From Actinomyces sp. Marseille-P3109 (GTDB lineage Bacteria > Actinomycetota > Actinomycetes > Actinomycetales > Actinomycetaceae), in contig NZ_OOHN01000008.1 of assembly GCF_900323545.1 (NCBI RefSeq), positions 1,988,450-2,052,449 of the forward strand: a stretch of 64,000 nucleotides of DNA, given 5' to 3'. Position numbers and translations under genes: made by a program. Each line of letters begins with the position of its first letter. Position 1 is the stretch's first letter. Positions 45,468 to 54,617 of this stretch are shown one piece after another. The notes beneath the pieces were generated by a model. That model saw only the letters and a program-made list of their open reading frames with translations. It made no database searches and was not told where the DNA came from.

Positions 45468-45923
45468 CTATCCGACGGCGTCGAGGTAGAGCCAGCGGCC
45501 GGCACGGCGGGTGAAGCGGGAGCGCTCGCTCAGGGCATCGGCCACCACTGCCCCGCGCCCGTCGCCGGTGCGGTAGGAGGCGGTGAACTCCACGAGGCCG
45601 GTCTCGTCGTCCTCCCCGCCGCCGACGGTCTCGTGGATGGTCAGGCCCGTCCACTGCGTGCCGGGGTGGCAGTAGGGCCCCTCCGGCCGGGTGCGCGGGT
45701 GCCAGGTGCGGAAGAGGTAGTCCTCGTCGCCGACGACGAAGGCCGTGTAGCGCGAGCGCATGAGGGCCTCGGCGGTGGGCGCCGGGGCGCCGTCGTGAAG
45801 GGGCTCGCAGCACTGGGCGTAGGTGATCCCAGCACCGCAGGGGCAGGGGGCGGTGCCGCGCACGCCCGCGGCGCGGATCGATGAGTCCTGCTGCTCGCGG
45901 CGGCCCGCCTGCCGTCCCGCCAT
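45468..45923 (-). CDS. YchJ-family (UPF0225) protein with SEC-C motif
   Basis: 151 residues with an N-terminal zinc-binding SEC-C motif CPCGAGITYAQCC (residues 27-39), then an SnoaL-like alpha/beta fold with MRSRYTAFVVGDEDYLFRTWHP. This is the YchJ/UPF0225 arrangement. Its biochemical role is unknown; SEC-C domains often link proteins to ribosome- or SecA-type partners. The ATG lies two bases past the stop of the M18 aminopeptidase gene, so it is probably the second gene of that operon. Confidence 0.88.
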   Translation of the reverse strand: MAGRQAGRREQQDSSIRAAGVRGTAPCPCGAGITYAQCCEPLHDGAPAPTAEALMRSRYTAFVVGDEDYLFRTWHPRTRPEGPYCHPGTQWTGLTIHETVGGGEDDETGLVEFTASYRTGDGRGAVVADALSERSRFTRRAGRWLYLDAVG

Positions 45924-45925
45924 GC

Positions 45926-47302
45926 TCAGGCCCCCAGCCAGTAGGCGTGCAGGGCCTGGGCGAGCCAGGGGCCGTCCTTGACTCCGCCCATCTCGCGAGC
46001 CGAGTGCATGCTCAGCAGGGGTACGCCGACGTCGACGGTGGTGATCCCGAGCCGGGTGGCGGTGATGGGGCCGATGGTGGAGCCGCAGGGCACGGCATTG
46101 TTGGAGACGAAGTCCTGGCTCGGCACACCGGCGGCGGCGCAGGCCCTCGCCCAGATCGCGGCTCCCACGGCGTCGGTGGCGTAGCGCTGCTGGGCGTTGA
46201 TCTTGAGCAGGGGGCCGTGGTTGATGAGCGGCTGGACGGCCGGGTCGTGCAGGTGGGCGTAGGCGGGGTGGACGGAGTGTCCGGCGTCGGCGCTCAGGCA
46301 GGTCGAGCGCGCCAGGAGGGCCTCGACGTCGTCGCCCCTGATCCCGAGAGCGGCGGCCAGGCGCCGCAGCAGGGTCTCGAGGAAGGGGCCGGCCGCGCCG
46401 GAGCGGGTGGCTGAGCCGACCTCCTCGTGGTCGAAGGCGACCAGGACGACGGGCTCGGCGGGCTCGGCCCCGGCGACCGCGAGCGCCTCGAGGGCCACGA
46501 GACCGGCGTGGACGGAGGAGAGGTTGTCCAGGCGCGAGGAGGCCAGGAACTCACTCTCCCGGCCGAAGCGGGCGGGGGCCTGGGTGGGGTAGGTGAGGAC
46601 GTCGTGTCCGGCGAGCTCGGCCGGGTCGATGCCGGCGATCTCGCACAGGTAGGTCTCAACGGCGTCAGGGGCGCTGTCGGGCCCGGTCAGCGACCACAGG
46701 GGCAGCAGGTGGGTCTGGCGGTCCAGGTGCAGAGTGTCGTTGACGCCGCGGTCCAGGTGCGGGGCGATCTGGGCGACGCGGGCGATGGGGCCGGTGCGCA
46801 CGAGGTGGACGGCGCCGTCGCGGGTGGTCAGGCGCCCGGCCAGGCCCAGCTCGCGGTCGAGGAAGGAGGCGAGCAGGGGGCCGCCGTAGACCTCGGCGTT
46901 GATGAGCTGCCAGCCGGAGCGGACGAGGCCGGCGGCGGGCTTGAGCTTGAGGGCCGGGGAGTCGGTGTGGGCGCCGACGACGCGCAGACCGGCTCCCTGC
47001 GCGAGCGCCTCGGGCAGGACCCAGGCGGCGAGCGCGCCGTCACGGATGACGTAGCCGCGGCGAGGCAGGCCATCCTCCCAGGAGACGGTCTCGTCGACGC
47101 GGGTGAAGCCGGCCGCCTCCAGGCGCCGGGCGGCCTCGGCGGCGGCGTGGTAGGAGCTGGGCGAGGCGGTGACGAAGTCGATGAGCGAGTCGGTGTAGGC
47201 GTCATCGTCCCGCAGGATCTCGCCGGCGACGGCGTCGTCGGCGGGAGCGCCCGAGCGGAGGCCGGACGAGGCGCTGGCAGGCGTGCTGGCGGCATCAGTC
47301 AT
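45926..47302 (-). CDS. M18-family aminopeptidase
   Basis: 458 residues of the aspartyl-aminopeptidase group (apeB/PepC type). It is a dinuclear zinc enzyme removing N-terminal residues from peptides. Metal-ligand areas are VGAHTDSPALKLKP near residue 102, the later AFDHEEVGSATRSGA containing the catalytic Glu pair, DAGHSVHPAY, and MHSAREMGG at the end. Length is normal for the family. With two peptide ABC importers in the window it fits a peptide-using metabolism. The ATG has no obvious ribosome site (AAGACT and a GGGGCC spacer precede it), so leaderless translation is possible here too. Confidence 0.93.
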   Translation of the reverse strand: MTDAASTPASASSGLRSGAPADDAVAGEILRDDDAYTDSLIDFVTASPSSYHAAAEAARRLEAAGFTRVDETVSWEDGLPRRGYVIRDGALAAWVLPEALAQGAGLRVVGAHTDSPALKLKPAAGLVRSGWQLINAEVYGGPLLASFLDRELGLAGRLTTRDGAVHLVRTGPIARVAQIAPHLDRGVNDTLHLDRQTHLLPLWSLTGPDSAPDAVETYLCEIAGIDPAELAGHDVLTYPTQAPARFGRESEFLASSRLDNLSSVHAGLVALEALAVAGAEPAEPVVLVAFDHEEVGSATRSGAAGPFLETLLRRLAAALGIRGDDVEALLARSTCLSADAGHSVHPAYAHLHDPAVQPLINHGPLLKINAQQRYATDAVGAAIWARACAAAGVPSQDFVSNNAVPCGSTIGPITATRLGITTVDVGVPLLSMHSAREMGGVKDGPWLAQALHAYWLGA

Positions 47303-47383
47303 GGCCCCAGTCTTCCACCGGTGCGCCCCACGTCCTGGCCGACACCTGCCGCGCGGTCGGACGAAGTAGGGCAGGATCGGGGT

Positions 47384-48037
47384 GTGACCACCTCGCAGCC
47401 CGTCATTCCGTCCGCCTCGTCCACGCCCGTGCGCGCCGTCCTGCTCGATGCCGACGGCGTCCTCCAGCTCATCGGCACCCCGTGGGACGAGGCGCTCACC
47501 CGCGGCGGCGGCCCCGCCTTCGCCCGGGCCGTTGTGGATGAGGAGGCCGACGCCCTGGCCGGCCGGGAGACCCTCACCGAGCTGCTGGAGCGGGTAGTGG
47601 GCAATCTGAGGCTGGAGCTGAACGCATCGGACCTGCTTGAGATGTGGCACCGGGCCACACCCGACCCGCTGGCCTGGCAGCTGGTGGGTGACCTGCGCCG
47701 GGCGGGCTACACAACGGTCCTGGCCACCAACCAGCAGTGGGAGCGCCGGGCCTGGATGCGTGAGCAGCTGGGCTATGACGGCCTGTGCGACATCGACGGC
47801 TACTCCTGCACGTTGGGGGTGGCCAAACCGGATGCCGCCTACTTCCTCCGGCTGCTGGAGATGGCGGGGGTGGCCGCCGATCAGGCCCTGTTCGTCGACG
47901 ACAGCGCCACCAACATCGCCGCGGCCCGCGAGGTGGGCTTGCGCACTATCCACCACCCGGCCGACGCCGGCGGCGAGCTGCTTCGCCGTGAGGTGTCCCA
48001 AGCGTTGGCGCAGGTCGCGTCTCCCCCACGAGGATGA
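47384..48037 (+). CDS. HAD-family hydrolase
   Basis: 217 residues of the haloacid-dehalogenase fold. Motif I LLDADGVLQ near residue 20 has the nucleophilic Asp and its DxD partner. Motif II Thr is in VLATNQQWE, motif III Lys in GVAKPDAAYF, and motif IV in FVDDSATN. The cap region is short (YrfG/subfamily IA type), so substrates are likely small phosphates. It starts at a GTG with only a weak ribosome site and is divergent from the M18 gene. Confidence 0.88.
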   Translation: MTTSQPVIPSASSTPVRAVLLDADGVLQLIGTPWDEALTRGGGPAFARAVVDEEADALAGRETLTELLERVVGNLRLELNASDLLEMWHRATPDPLAWQLVGDLRRAGYTTVLATNQQWERRAWMREQLGYDGLCDIDGYSCTLGVAKPDAAYFLRLLEMAGVAADQALFVDDSATNIAAAREVGLRTIHHPADAGGELLRREVSQALAQVASPPRG

Positions 48038-48131
48038 GCCCGGCGGGCCCATCTCATTCTTTCGGAACTTGCCTGACCAGCGCCCGAGGGGAAGACTCCC
48101 CTTAACACCGGCTATCAGGAGAGGACGGCTC

Positions 48132-48749
48132 ATGGCGGGAACGACGGCGGACGACCAGGCCCCCAAGACCCCCATCGCTACTGCCTCCCCCGCCTCGGCG
48201 GTGTCCTCCGCGCCCGCCGCGCCCTCGGCAGACTCGCCCGCCTCCGGCGCCCGCCGCGCCCCCGAGGTCTTCCTGCGCCTCATCACCGCGATCCACTCCG
48301 TCCTGCCGGGATTCGTGCGCAGCCGGCTGCCGGTGACCTTCATCGGCTACGCGATCATCAACGGCTCGGCCTTCATCCTGGACATCATCTGCCTGAGGAT
48401 CTTCAACAACCACCTCCACTGGTGGTTCCCCATGGCCGTCACGGTCGGCTACGCCATCGCGGGCATCTACTCCTTCCTGCTCAACCGCTGGCTGAACTTC
48501 CAGTCCCACGGGCACGTCGTCGAGCAGGGGGCCGGCTACTCGGTGGGGCTCATCAGCCAGTACGTGGTCTTCATCCTGGGCCTGTCCTCGCTGCTGCACT
48601 GGCTCGGGATGAACGCCACGCTGGCACGCGTCATCTCGGCCTGCTGCGAGGGCATCTACCTCTACGTGTTCATCCGGCTGTGGGTGTTCCGCAGCACACC
48701 GGAGTCTCACAAGGAGGCTGCGCCCTCGGACTCCCCCGCCGGCGCCTGA
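48132..48749 (+). CDS. GtrA-family membrane protein
   Basis: 205 residues. A 60-residue Ala/Ser/Pro-rich N-terminus precedes four helices (FIGYAIINGSAFILDIICLRI, FPMAVTVGYAIAGIYSFLLN, GLISQYVVFILGLSSLLHW and the C-terminal). The pattern is GtrA-type, with the FLLNRWLNF motif. Such proteins are proposed to flip polyprenyl-phosphate-linked sugars across the membrane for polysaccharide or teichoic acid modification. AGGAGAGG precedes the ATG. No glycosyltransferase gene is adjacent, so its partner is not visible. Confidence 0.88.
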   Translation: MAGTTADDQAPKTPIATASPASAVSSAPAAPSADSPASGARRAPEVFLRLITAIHSVLPGFVRSRLPVTFIGYAIINGSAFILDIICLRIFNNHLHWWFPMAVTVGYAIAGIYSFLLNRWLNFQSHGHVVEQGAGYSVGLISQYVVFILGLSSLLHWLGMNATLARVISACCEGIYLYVFIRLWVFRSTPESHKEAAPSDSPAGA

Positions 48750-48776
48750 GCGCACAGCCAGTGAAGGGCCGGGCGC

Positions 48777-49589
48777 TCACCAGTAGGCGCGAGTCGTCTC
48801 CGTGGGACCGTCAAGCTCGGTGAATCCGGCGTCGGTGACGCGGACGGGTCGAGTGGTGGTCTCCCACTGCTCGCGGCTGGGCACGACGACGCGCACCCGG
48901 AAGCCGTCGTCGGCCCAGGCCTGCCGGAAGGCGGGCTCCATCGCCGGACTCTCCCAGGCGAGCTGGGCGGCGTGGCCGCACTGGGCTGCGAGCTTGCCCG
49001 AGGTCATCTCATGCAGGGGCGTGGCCTCGATCGTCACGAGAGCCCCGCTGGAGGCCGACGCCGACCCGAGCGCGATCCCGTCTGCTGCGGCCGGATCCTT
49101 CGCGACGCGCGCGGTGATCGCAGCCGGCGGAGGAGGAAGCTCGCTGCCGTCCGGGAAGTGAGTGCCCTCCACCTGGGTCTTGGCCAGGGCCCCGGGCAGG
49201 GGGCGCACCGGTCCGGGCACGAAGGCCCGCGCCGCCGCCCGCCCCCAGCCCGCCGGGCCGTCCTGGGTGACGGTGACGCCGTCGATGTCCTGGATCTCCT
49301 CCCAGCGCTTGCCGCGAGCGCGACGCACGAGCTTGCGGATGCGCCCATCGCGCCAGTGGTCGACGGCCTGGTTCCACGGCCCGCCGGGGGCGGAGGCGGG
49401 CGCCGCCAGGAGGGCGACGACGGCGCGGGCGGCGGCCTCGGCGACATCGATCCGCCGCGGCGGGTGAACCTTGTCGTAGCGCACGGCGATCTGCATGCCC
49501 CAGGGCACCACGTGGTCCGGGTGCCCGGACAGGGAGGGCGGCTGCGGCGAGAACGAGGACGGCGAAGGGGGCGAGAAGGACTGAGGCAC
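48777..49589 (-). CDS. peptidyl-tRNA hydrolase PTH2-type protein
   Basis: 270 residues. The C-terminal third resembles PTH2/Bit1 enzymes, with TSGKLAAQCGHAAQLAWES near residues 195-213 and a following strand. These enzymes release peptides from prematurely dropped tRNAs. An N-terminal part of about 150 residues (PWGMQIAVRYDKVHPPRRID ... WRDGRIRKLVRRARG), found in actinobacterial members, is of unknown role. The GTG at 49589 is seven bases after TAGGCT (49602-49597), with no ribosome site, indicating a leaderless mRNA. It converges on the gtrA-like gene. Confidence 0.85.
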   Translation of the reverse strand: MPQSFSPPSPSSFSPQPPSLSGHPDHVVPWGMQIAVRYDKVHPPRRIDVAEAAARAVVALLAAPASAPGGPWNQAVDHWRDGRIRKLVRRARGKRWEEIQDIDGVTVTQDGPAGWGRAAARAFVPGPVRPLPGALAKTQVEGTHFPDGSELPPPPAAITARVAKDPAAADGIALGSASASSGALVTIEATPLHEMTSGKLAAQCGHAAQLAWESPAMEPAFRQAWADDGFRVRVVVPSREQWETTTRPVRVTDAGFTELDGPTETTRAYW

Positions 49590-49777
49590 GGGCAAGAGCC
49601 TACGGGGTCGCCCCCGGAGTGGCAGGTTCCGACTCCGCCCCACGACCCTGCGGACGGCCCCGTCCTATGGGGAGGAGAGACCACGACTATCACCCACCAT
49701 GTGGCGGATAAGTTGCTTGGTGAAGATCCTCCTGGGGCAGGAGAGGGATCCCGGCTCAGGTCGTTTATGTTGCCACC

Positions 49778-51130
49778 ATGCAACCACCTGTTCCGTCTGC
49801 AGCCCCCGGATCCTCAGGCGTCATGACGCCGGCCGGGGCCCCCTCCCGCCCCCGGTTGTTCAACGGCGCAACCGTTCATGGCATCCCCGGAATCCGCGGC
49901 CTGCGCCACCCCGCTGAGATCCCTCTGCTCATCGCCTCGGTCCTCACCACGCTGATGGGCTACGGCTCCTGGTTCATCCTCGTCAGCTGGCTGGCCTCCT
50001 CCTCTGACGCCACGGGCGTGGAGGCCGAGGCCCGCAGCCTCTTCCTGGACGGCGGCACCCTGTCTCAGGTGTTGCTGGTCATCCCCCTCTTCCCTCTCCT
50101 CGTGTGGATCATCCGTGCTTTCCTGTACGCCCAGCTGCGGGCGAGCTCGGTGCAGATGTCCCCCACCCAGTTCCCCGAGGGGTACCGGATGGTGGTCGAG
50201 GCGGCCCGGGAGTTCGGCCTGCGGCGGGTCCCCGACGCCTACGTGGTACTGGGAAACGGCCAACTCAACGCCTTCGCCTCCGGTCACGGCTACCGGCGCT
50301 TCGTGGCCGTCAACTCCGACCTGTTCGAGATCGGCGGCCAGGCCCGCGACCGCGAGGCGCTGCGCTTCGTCATCGGCCATGAGGTCGGCCACCTCGCCGC
50401 CGGTCACGTCTCCTACTTCCGTCTCGCCTTCTCCCAGCTGGTCAGCTACGTCCCCTTCCTGGGGCAGGCGTTCTCGCGTGCCCAGGAGTACACGGCGGAC
50501 AACCACGGCTACGCCTACGCGCCGCAGGGCGTGGCAGGGGCCATGGGGGTCCTCTCCGGCGGCAAGTACCTGGGGGCCGAGGTCAACACCCACGCCCTGG
50601 CCGACCGTGCCACGCGTGAGAAGGGGTTCTGGCTCCACATGAGCAACTGGCTCTCCACCCACCCGATCAACACCTGGCGCGCCCACGCCCTGCGCGACCG
50701 CAGCCGCCCCGGGCGGATCATGGTCCGCCCGCCGGAGTCGACCGCCTGGTTCCCGCCCTCGGCTCCCAGTGGCTACCAGCGCTCCGATTCCTGGCCGACG
50801 CCGGATCAGATGCTCTCGGTGCTGGACTCCACCACCACGAGCGTGCCCAGCGAGGAGCAGTTCGGCCGCTACCCGGGCCTGACCTACGAGACTGCCCGCA
50901 ACGAGCTGCGCTGGGCCTCCCCGGTCCCGGTTCGCACCGAGCCGGTCGCGCAGGCGGCCTTCGGGGGTGACTCGAGTACGACGGGGTCTTCCGGGCCGCA
51001 GCAGCCAGGGGCGTACGGGTACACCCTACCAGCAAGCCCCGTGCAGGAGCAAGGCATGGATGCCCCGGGGACGGCCTCCACTGACGCAACGAGCCCGGAG
51101 GATCCGCACTCCGAGACCGACCAGCACTGA
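49778..51130 (+). CDS. M48-family membrane metalloprotease
   Basis: 450 residues. Two hydrophobic segments (about 48-70 and 97-117) precede the catalytic domain. The zinc motif HEVGHLAAGH is at about 201-210, the third ligand Glu is in AQEYTADNHG near 237, and a C-terminal Pro/Ser-rich tail of about 130 residues ends the protein. HtpX-like M48 proteases remove damaged membrane proteins. There is no HtpX-specific extra region. The ATG at 49778 follows a weak GTTGCC stretch, so the start is not well fixed. A very strong hairpin follows the gene. Confidence 0.9.
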   Translation: MQPPVPSAAPGSSGVMTPAGAPSRPRLFNGATVHGIPGIRGLRHPAEIPLLIASVLTTLMGYGSWFILVSWLASSSDATGVEAEARSLFLDGGTLSQVLLVIPLFPLLVWIIRAFLYAQLRASSVQMSPTQFPEGYRMVVEAAREFGLRRVPDAYVVLGNGQLNAFASGHGYRRFVAVNSDLFEIGGQARDREALRFVIGHEVGHLAAGHVSYFRLAFSQLVSYVPFLGQAFSRAQEYTADNHGYAYAPQGVAGAMGVLSGGKYLGAEVNTHALADRATREKGFWLHMSNWLSTHPINTWRAHALRDRSRPGRIMVRPPESTAWFPPSAPSGYQRSDSWPTPDQMLSVLDSTTTSVPSEEQFGRYPGLTYETARNELRWASPVPVRTEPVAQAAFGGDSSTTGSSGPQQPGAYGYTLPASPVQEQGMDAPGTASTDATSPEDPHSETDQH

Positions 51131-51179
51131 GCTCGGGCCAGGGGACGGCGAGCCTGCGCCGGCGCTCGCTCAGCACAGT

Positions 51180-51219
51180 GGCGCCGGTTGGTGAACGGAA
51201 GCGTTCACCAACCGGCGCC
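51180..51219. terminator. perfect 17-bp hairpin terminator
   Basis: GGCGCCGGTTGGTGAAC and its exact complement flank a GGAAGC loop, 50 bases after the M48 stop. It lies between convergent genes and could stop both. Confidence 0.85.
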
Positions 51220-51285
51220 GTTGTGTACCTGGGCGGCGTTCGCGCTCTGCCCGTGCATGTCCCCGCTCCGGGAGTGCCGGAGGAC

Positions 51286-52644
51286 TCAGCTCGGGGCGAC
51301 TGCGCTGGCCGCCGTCGTGAAGGACCTCAGGGCGCCTCTCAGGTCGGCGGCGCCGTCGACGACGTTGATGGCCTGGCAGCGGGCGGCGAGATCGTCGAGC
51401 TCGGCAAGGCGATGGCCGACGGACTCGACCACACCGGAGGCGGCCGCGGACAGCTCGGCGGCCGTGGCGGGCAGGGCCGGGTCGGCCGAGGCCGGGGACC
51501 CGGTCCACAGCATGAGGAGCTGGTTGGGAATCGTCATCATGCGGCTGGCCTCGCCGATGTAGGCGACCGCCTGGGCTGCGAGCGCCCTGTGGGCCTGGGC
51601 CTGACGCTCCATCTCGGCCACGCCGTCGTTGAGGGACTCGATGAGGTCAGGGATGGCCTCGGCCGAGTACTGCGGGTCGCCGACGCCGTCGATGAGCTCA
51701 ACGGTGAACAGTGACGTGATGGTGGCGTGCAGGCGGGCCAGAGCGATACGGAACCCGGTCCGGGCACCGTTGGTGTCGAGCTGGGCCAGGGTGTCGACGA
51801 GCCGGGCGACCAGAGGGCTGACCAGGCCCTGCATCTGGGTCCACAGGTCCAGCAGGTCGGCGAGAGGCTTGACCCTGGGGTCGGTGCGGTCCAGGGCGGC
51901 GATCCGCTCAGGCCGCAGGCGCGGGTCCTCCAGGGTCTGAGTCAACCCCTTGCCGGCGGCCTTGAGCGAGGCGGAGAGCTCTGCGAGCTGCTGCTGGCCG
52001 GACATCCAGGAGTCGAGCCCGGTGGCGATGGTGGTGACCGAGTCGAGCATGACGCGCAGGTCCCCGGTGGCGCCGGGGCGCACCGGGATGCCGTCGGAGA
52101 GCTCTTCGCGTCGCGTCACCTCCGCCGGCAGGGCCGCGTTCTGGAACTCCTCATAGGAGGACAGTCCCGCCCCGGCCAGCAGCTCGGCGATGCGGCCGAG
52201 CCCCTGCTCAGCCGCCGCACGGCGGTTAGCGCCGTTGGTGATGGCCTGGTCCTCGACGGCACGGGCCTCGCGGTAGATGGCGCTGGCGGTGTCGAACAGG
52301 TCAGTGCACACCGGTCGAGTACGCACCGAGAGGTAGCCGCCGTCGGACAGCGGAGTGACGGTGGCGAAGACGTCGTACTCACTGCCGTCGGCGGCGAGGT
52401 TGCGTACGTAGGCGGCGAAGGGGCTGCCGGTCTTAAGGGTGTCCCACATGGCCTTGAAGGCTCCGCCGGGCATCTCCGGGTGGCGGATGATGTTGTGCGG
52501 GGCACCGGAGAGCTCGTCGCGTCGGTAGCGGGAGAGCTCGATGAACACGTTGTTCGAGTGGCGGATGACGCCGCGCGCGTCTGTGGTGGAGAAGAACAGC
52601 TGGTCCACGCCCACCTCGTGGGTGGCTCCGGTGACCTGTGGCAT
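51286..52644 (-). CDS. Aer-type PAS-domain protein without a signalling domain
   Basis: 452 residues. Residues about 10-110 form a PAS domain of the Aer class (FFSTTDARGVIRHSNNVFIELSRY, then PHNIIRHPEMP at 49-59). In E. coli Aer this type binds FAD and senses redox state. The remaining 340 residues are helical, Ala/Leu/Glu-rich and soluble, with no membrane helix and no methyl-accepting signalling domain or HAMP. Neither flagellar nor chemotaxis genes are near. So it is probably a soluble redox-responsive protein of unknown output. AAGGAG nine bases upstream supports the start at 52644; the open frame continues 26 codons further without a ribosome site. Confidence 0.85.
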   Translation of the reverse strand: MPQVTGATHEVGVDQLFFSTTDARGVIRHSNNVFIELSRYRRDELSGAPHNIIRHPEMPGGAFKAMWDTLKTGSPFAAYVRNLAADGSEYDVFATVTPLSDGGYLSVRTRPVCTDLFDTASAIYREARAVEDQAITNGANRRAAAEQGLGRIAELLAGAGLSSYEEFQNAALPAEVTRREELSDGIPVRPGATGDLRVMLDSVTTIATGLDSWMSGQQQLAELSASLKAAGKGLTQTLEDPRLRPERIAALDRTDPRVKPLADLLDLWTQMQGLVSPLVARLVDTLAQLDTNGARTGFRIALARLHATITSLFTVELIDGVGDPQYSAEAIPDLIESLNDGVAEMERQAQAHRALAAQAVAYIGEASRMMTIPNQLLMLWTGSPASADPALPATAAELSAAASGVVESVGHRLAELDDLAARCQAINVVDGAADLRGALRSFTTAASAVAPS

Positions 52645-53303
52645 AGTCAAGTGCTCCTTGGAGAGATCGGGGCGCGACGGCGTCTGGCGCGGTGAGACGG
52701 GTGACCTTCGCCTTCCGCCCACTGATTTCCTGTTGGACGGCTGAACAATACACCCCGTTTCCGAGATGTGACCTGATCATTCACCATATTTGACCGGTCG
52801 CACGGCCATCCCGGCGCGTTCAGGGCGGGATGTGCATCTTTCCGCCCATCATCGCAAGATCATTTAACGTCGCCGTAACGACTTCTTGTCGAGTCGCCGC
52901 CACGCCGACTCAGCAATCCCTTCCACCCGTCACAACAGGAGCCGCAAAACGTTGGCAACAGAGCCCATAGCGAGGCGACAATGAATGCCTATGCGTTTTA
53001 AAGTCAATAGCAGGGACGCACTCGACTGCATACCACCGAAACCTCAGCAAGGAATCTGATGAAAACAGATCAAAAACACAGAGAGACTTCCCAGAAGACT
53101 TTCAGGTGCATTGAAGTGCTCCCACAGGAGCGGCGGGTTACATAGTGACTGCCGCCGGACGGAACCGGTCGCGAGGGTTGGGGAGCCCGACGACCGATCG
53201 GATTTCGAGGCTGCTCGGGTTGATAGGGAGCCCGGCGCGGACCGCTCTGGCGAAGGAGGATGCGTCCCCCTGGAGTTATGGGAATCCAGGGCGATGCCAT
53301 CCT
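52645..53303. other. long gene-free stretch upstream of the PAS gene
   Basis: About 660 bases with lower GC, especially 52745-53110. It has no frame with a ribosome site and homology. It contains the promoter of the PAS gene (not pinned down) and is preceded on the right by a large hairpin. I see no tRNA or known riboswitch. Confidence 0.5.
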
Positions 53304-53360
53304 CAATGACACGGGCCTGTGGGTCCCGGGATCGCCCCGGACCCACAGGTCTCGTCATTG
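53304..53360. terminator. long two-part hairpin
   Basis: CCTGTGGGTCC and GGACCCACAGG (11 bp, 53316-53326 with 53339-53349) form the inner stem. Outer arms CAATGAC and GTCATTG (53304-53310 with 53354-53360) extend it. It lies about 175 bases past the end of the transporter gene read from the right, and could be its terminator or a structured RNA. Confidence 0.55.
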
Positions 53361-53535
53361 TTGCGCCGATTTATTCGCTGAGTCTTCGCAAGGATCTCTC
53401 GCCAAGCCGGTCCCTGCCGTGTGCCACGAGTATCGGCGCGCCCTCAACACCAATAGCGCTTCCCGCCGCGCCCGCACCTGTGCATCACTCCGCACGGAGC
53501 CCATGTCTCACACATCCGCACATCGGCTCCTCCGG

Positions 53536-54528
53536 CTAACGAATCAGACGAGGAAGCAAGCGGACATCAATCACCATGACAATCAGTTCCACCAGCGTCT
53601 GAGTAACCACGACAATCGGCACAACCTTCATAGAATCGGACAGAGACAAAGCAAGTGGGAGAACTACCAGGGAATTGCGGGTGACTCCGGAGAAGGCGAG
53701 AGCAAGACGCTCCTCGCGCCCCTGGCGGGCCAGACAGCCGATAGCGTCACCGACAGCCGGCATGATGAGCGCGAAGGCCACGAAGAGGGGAATAACCCGG
53801 GCCACGACGTCGGGCCGGGAGACGACCTGAGGAACCTGCGAGGCGACAACGAGCGCCAGGGTCACCATCATGAGCGGAACCATGAGCGACGTCGACGTTG
53901 CGGCCAGCGCCTGGGAGCACCGCGCCACCGAGGAGGAGCTCCCGGCGCCCTGCCGGGTCAGTACCGACAGGACCAGCGGCAACGCGATCATGACCAGGAA
54001 GGCCTGGACGAAGGGCGACCAGCTGATGCCGCCCCCTGGAGAGCTGGAGGTTCCGGCCGCGAGCGCCAGCCACAGGGGCAGCACGAGGGCCTGAACGAGC
54101 ATGAGCACCGGGGATGACGCCAGAGTGCGCGACCAGGCTCCCCCGGCCAGGCGAGTGAAGACCATGACGTAGTCGACGCAGGGCGCCAGGAGCACCAGGA
54201 GAGTGCCTGCCAGGAGCCCCGGCTCATCGGCGACCAGCCAGGACAGGGGCAGCACCACTGCCGGCACCGCGAGGAAGTTGACCACCAGGAGTGCCGTCAT
54301 GAACCTGGCGTCGGAGAAGGCGGCCCGCAGGCGGTTGAAGGGGACGCCGAGGAAGGTTGCGTAGAGCAGTGCGGCCAGGACCGGGGTGATGGCTGCCTCA
54401 AGGAGGCTGCGCAGCGCCGGGACGGTCAGCCCCAGGACGGCGCCGGCCGCGAGAGCGCTCAGGTAGAGGGCCACCTGGTGGCGCTCCATCCACACGACCA
54501 CCTGAGCCTCCTCCCCCGCGTCCCCCAC
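53536..54528 (-). CDS. ACR3/bile-acid-symporter-family transporter
   Basis: 330 residues with about ten hydrophobic helices of the BASS superfamily. LLVLLAPCVDYVMVFTRLAGG near residue 140 resembles the ACR3-type APCTAMVFVW region with a conserved Cys. FLVMIALPLVLSVLTRQGAG and the C-terminal NSLVVLPLALSLSD segment fit the fold. Homologues export arsenite or import organic anions; the cargo here is unknown. No arsenic genes flank it. The GTG at 54528 follows TACGGT by six bases, favouring a leaderless start. An alternative GTG at 54501 has a GGAGGAGG site. Confidence 0.82.
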   Translation of the reverse strand: MGDAGEEAQVVVWMERHQVALYLSALAAGAVLGLTVPALRSLLEAAITPVLAALLYATFLGVPFNRLRAAFSDARFMTALLVVNFLAVPAVVLPLSWLVADEPGLLAGTLLVLLAPCVDYVMVFTRLAGGAWSRTLASSPVLMLVQALVLPLWLALAAGTSSSPGGGISWSPFVQAFLVMIALPLVLSVLTRQGAGSSSSVARCSQALAATSTSLMVPLMMVTLALVVASQVPQVVSRPDVVARVIPLFVAFALIMPAVGDAIGCLARQGREERLALAFSGVTRNSLVVLPLALSLSDSMKVVPIVVVTQTLVELIVMVIDVRLLPRLIR

Positions 54529-54542
54529 GGCGAAACCGTATC

Positions 54543-54572
54543 GCGGTCGGCCGGAAGGTTCCGGCCGACCGC
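54543..54572. terminator. GC-rich hairpin after the LLM gene
   Basis: GCGGTCGGCCGG and CCGGCCGACCGC flank an AAGGTT loop. It is 45 bases past the LLM oxidoreductase stop and directly upstream of the transporter promoter. Confidence 0.7.
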
Positions 54573-54617
54573 GGCGGCGAGGTGACGCAGTCCTGAGCAG
54601 AGGGCACCGTCGGGCTG

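Noticed and set aside
45926-48343. 805-codon minus-strand frame including the M18 aminopeptidase
   Set aside because: Only codons from 47302 onward match M18. The upstream part is the antisense of the HAD and GtrA genes.
53044-53539. Small open frames on both strands in the non-coding gap
   Set aside because: Pro/Ser/Arg-rich translations without starts or homology; overlap a large hairpin.
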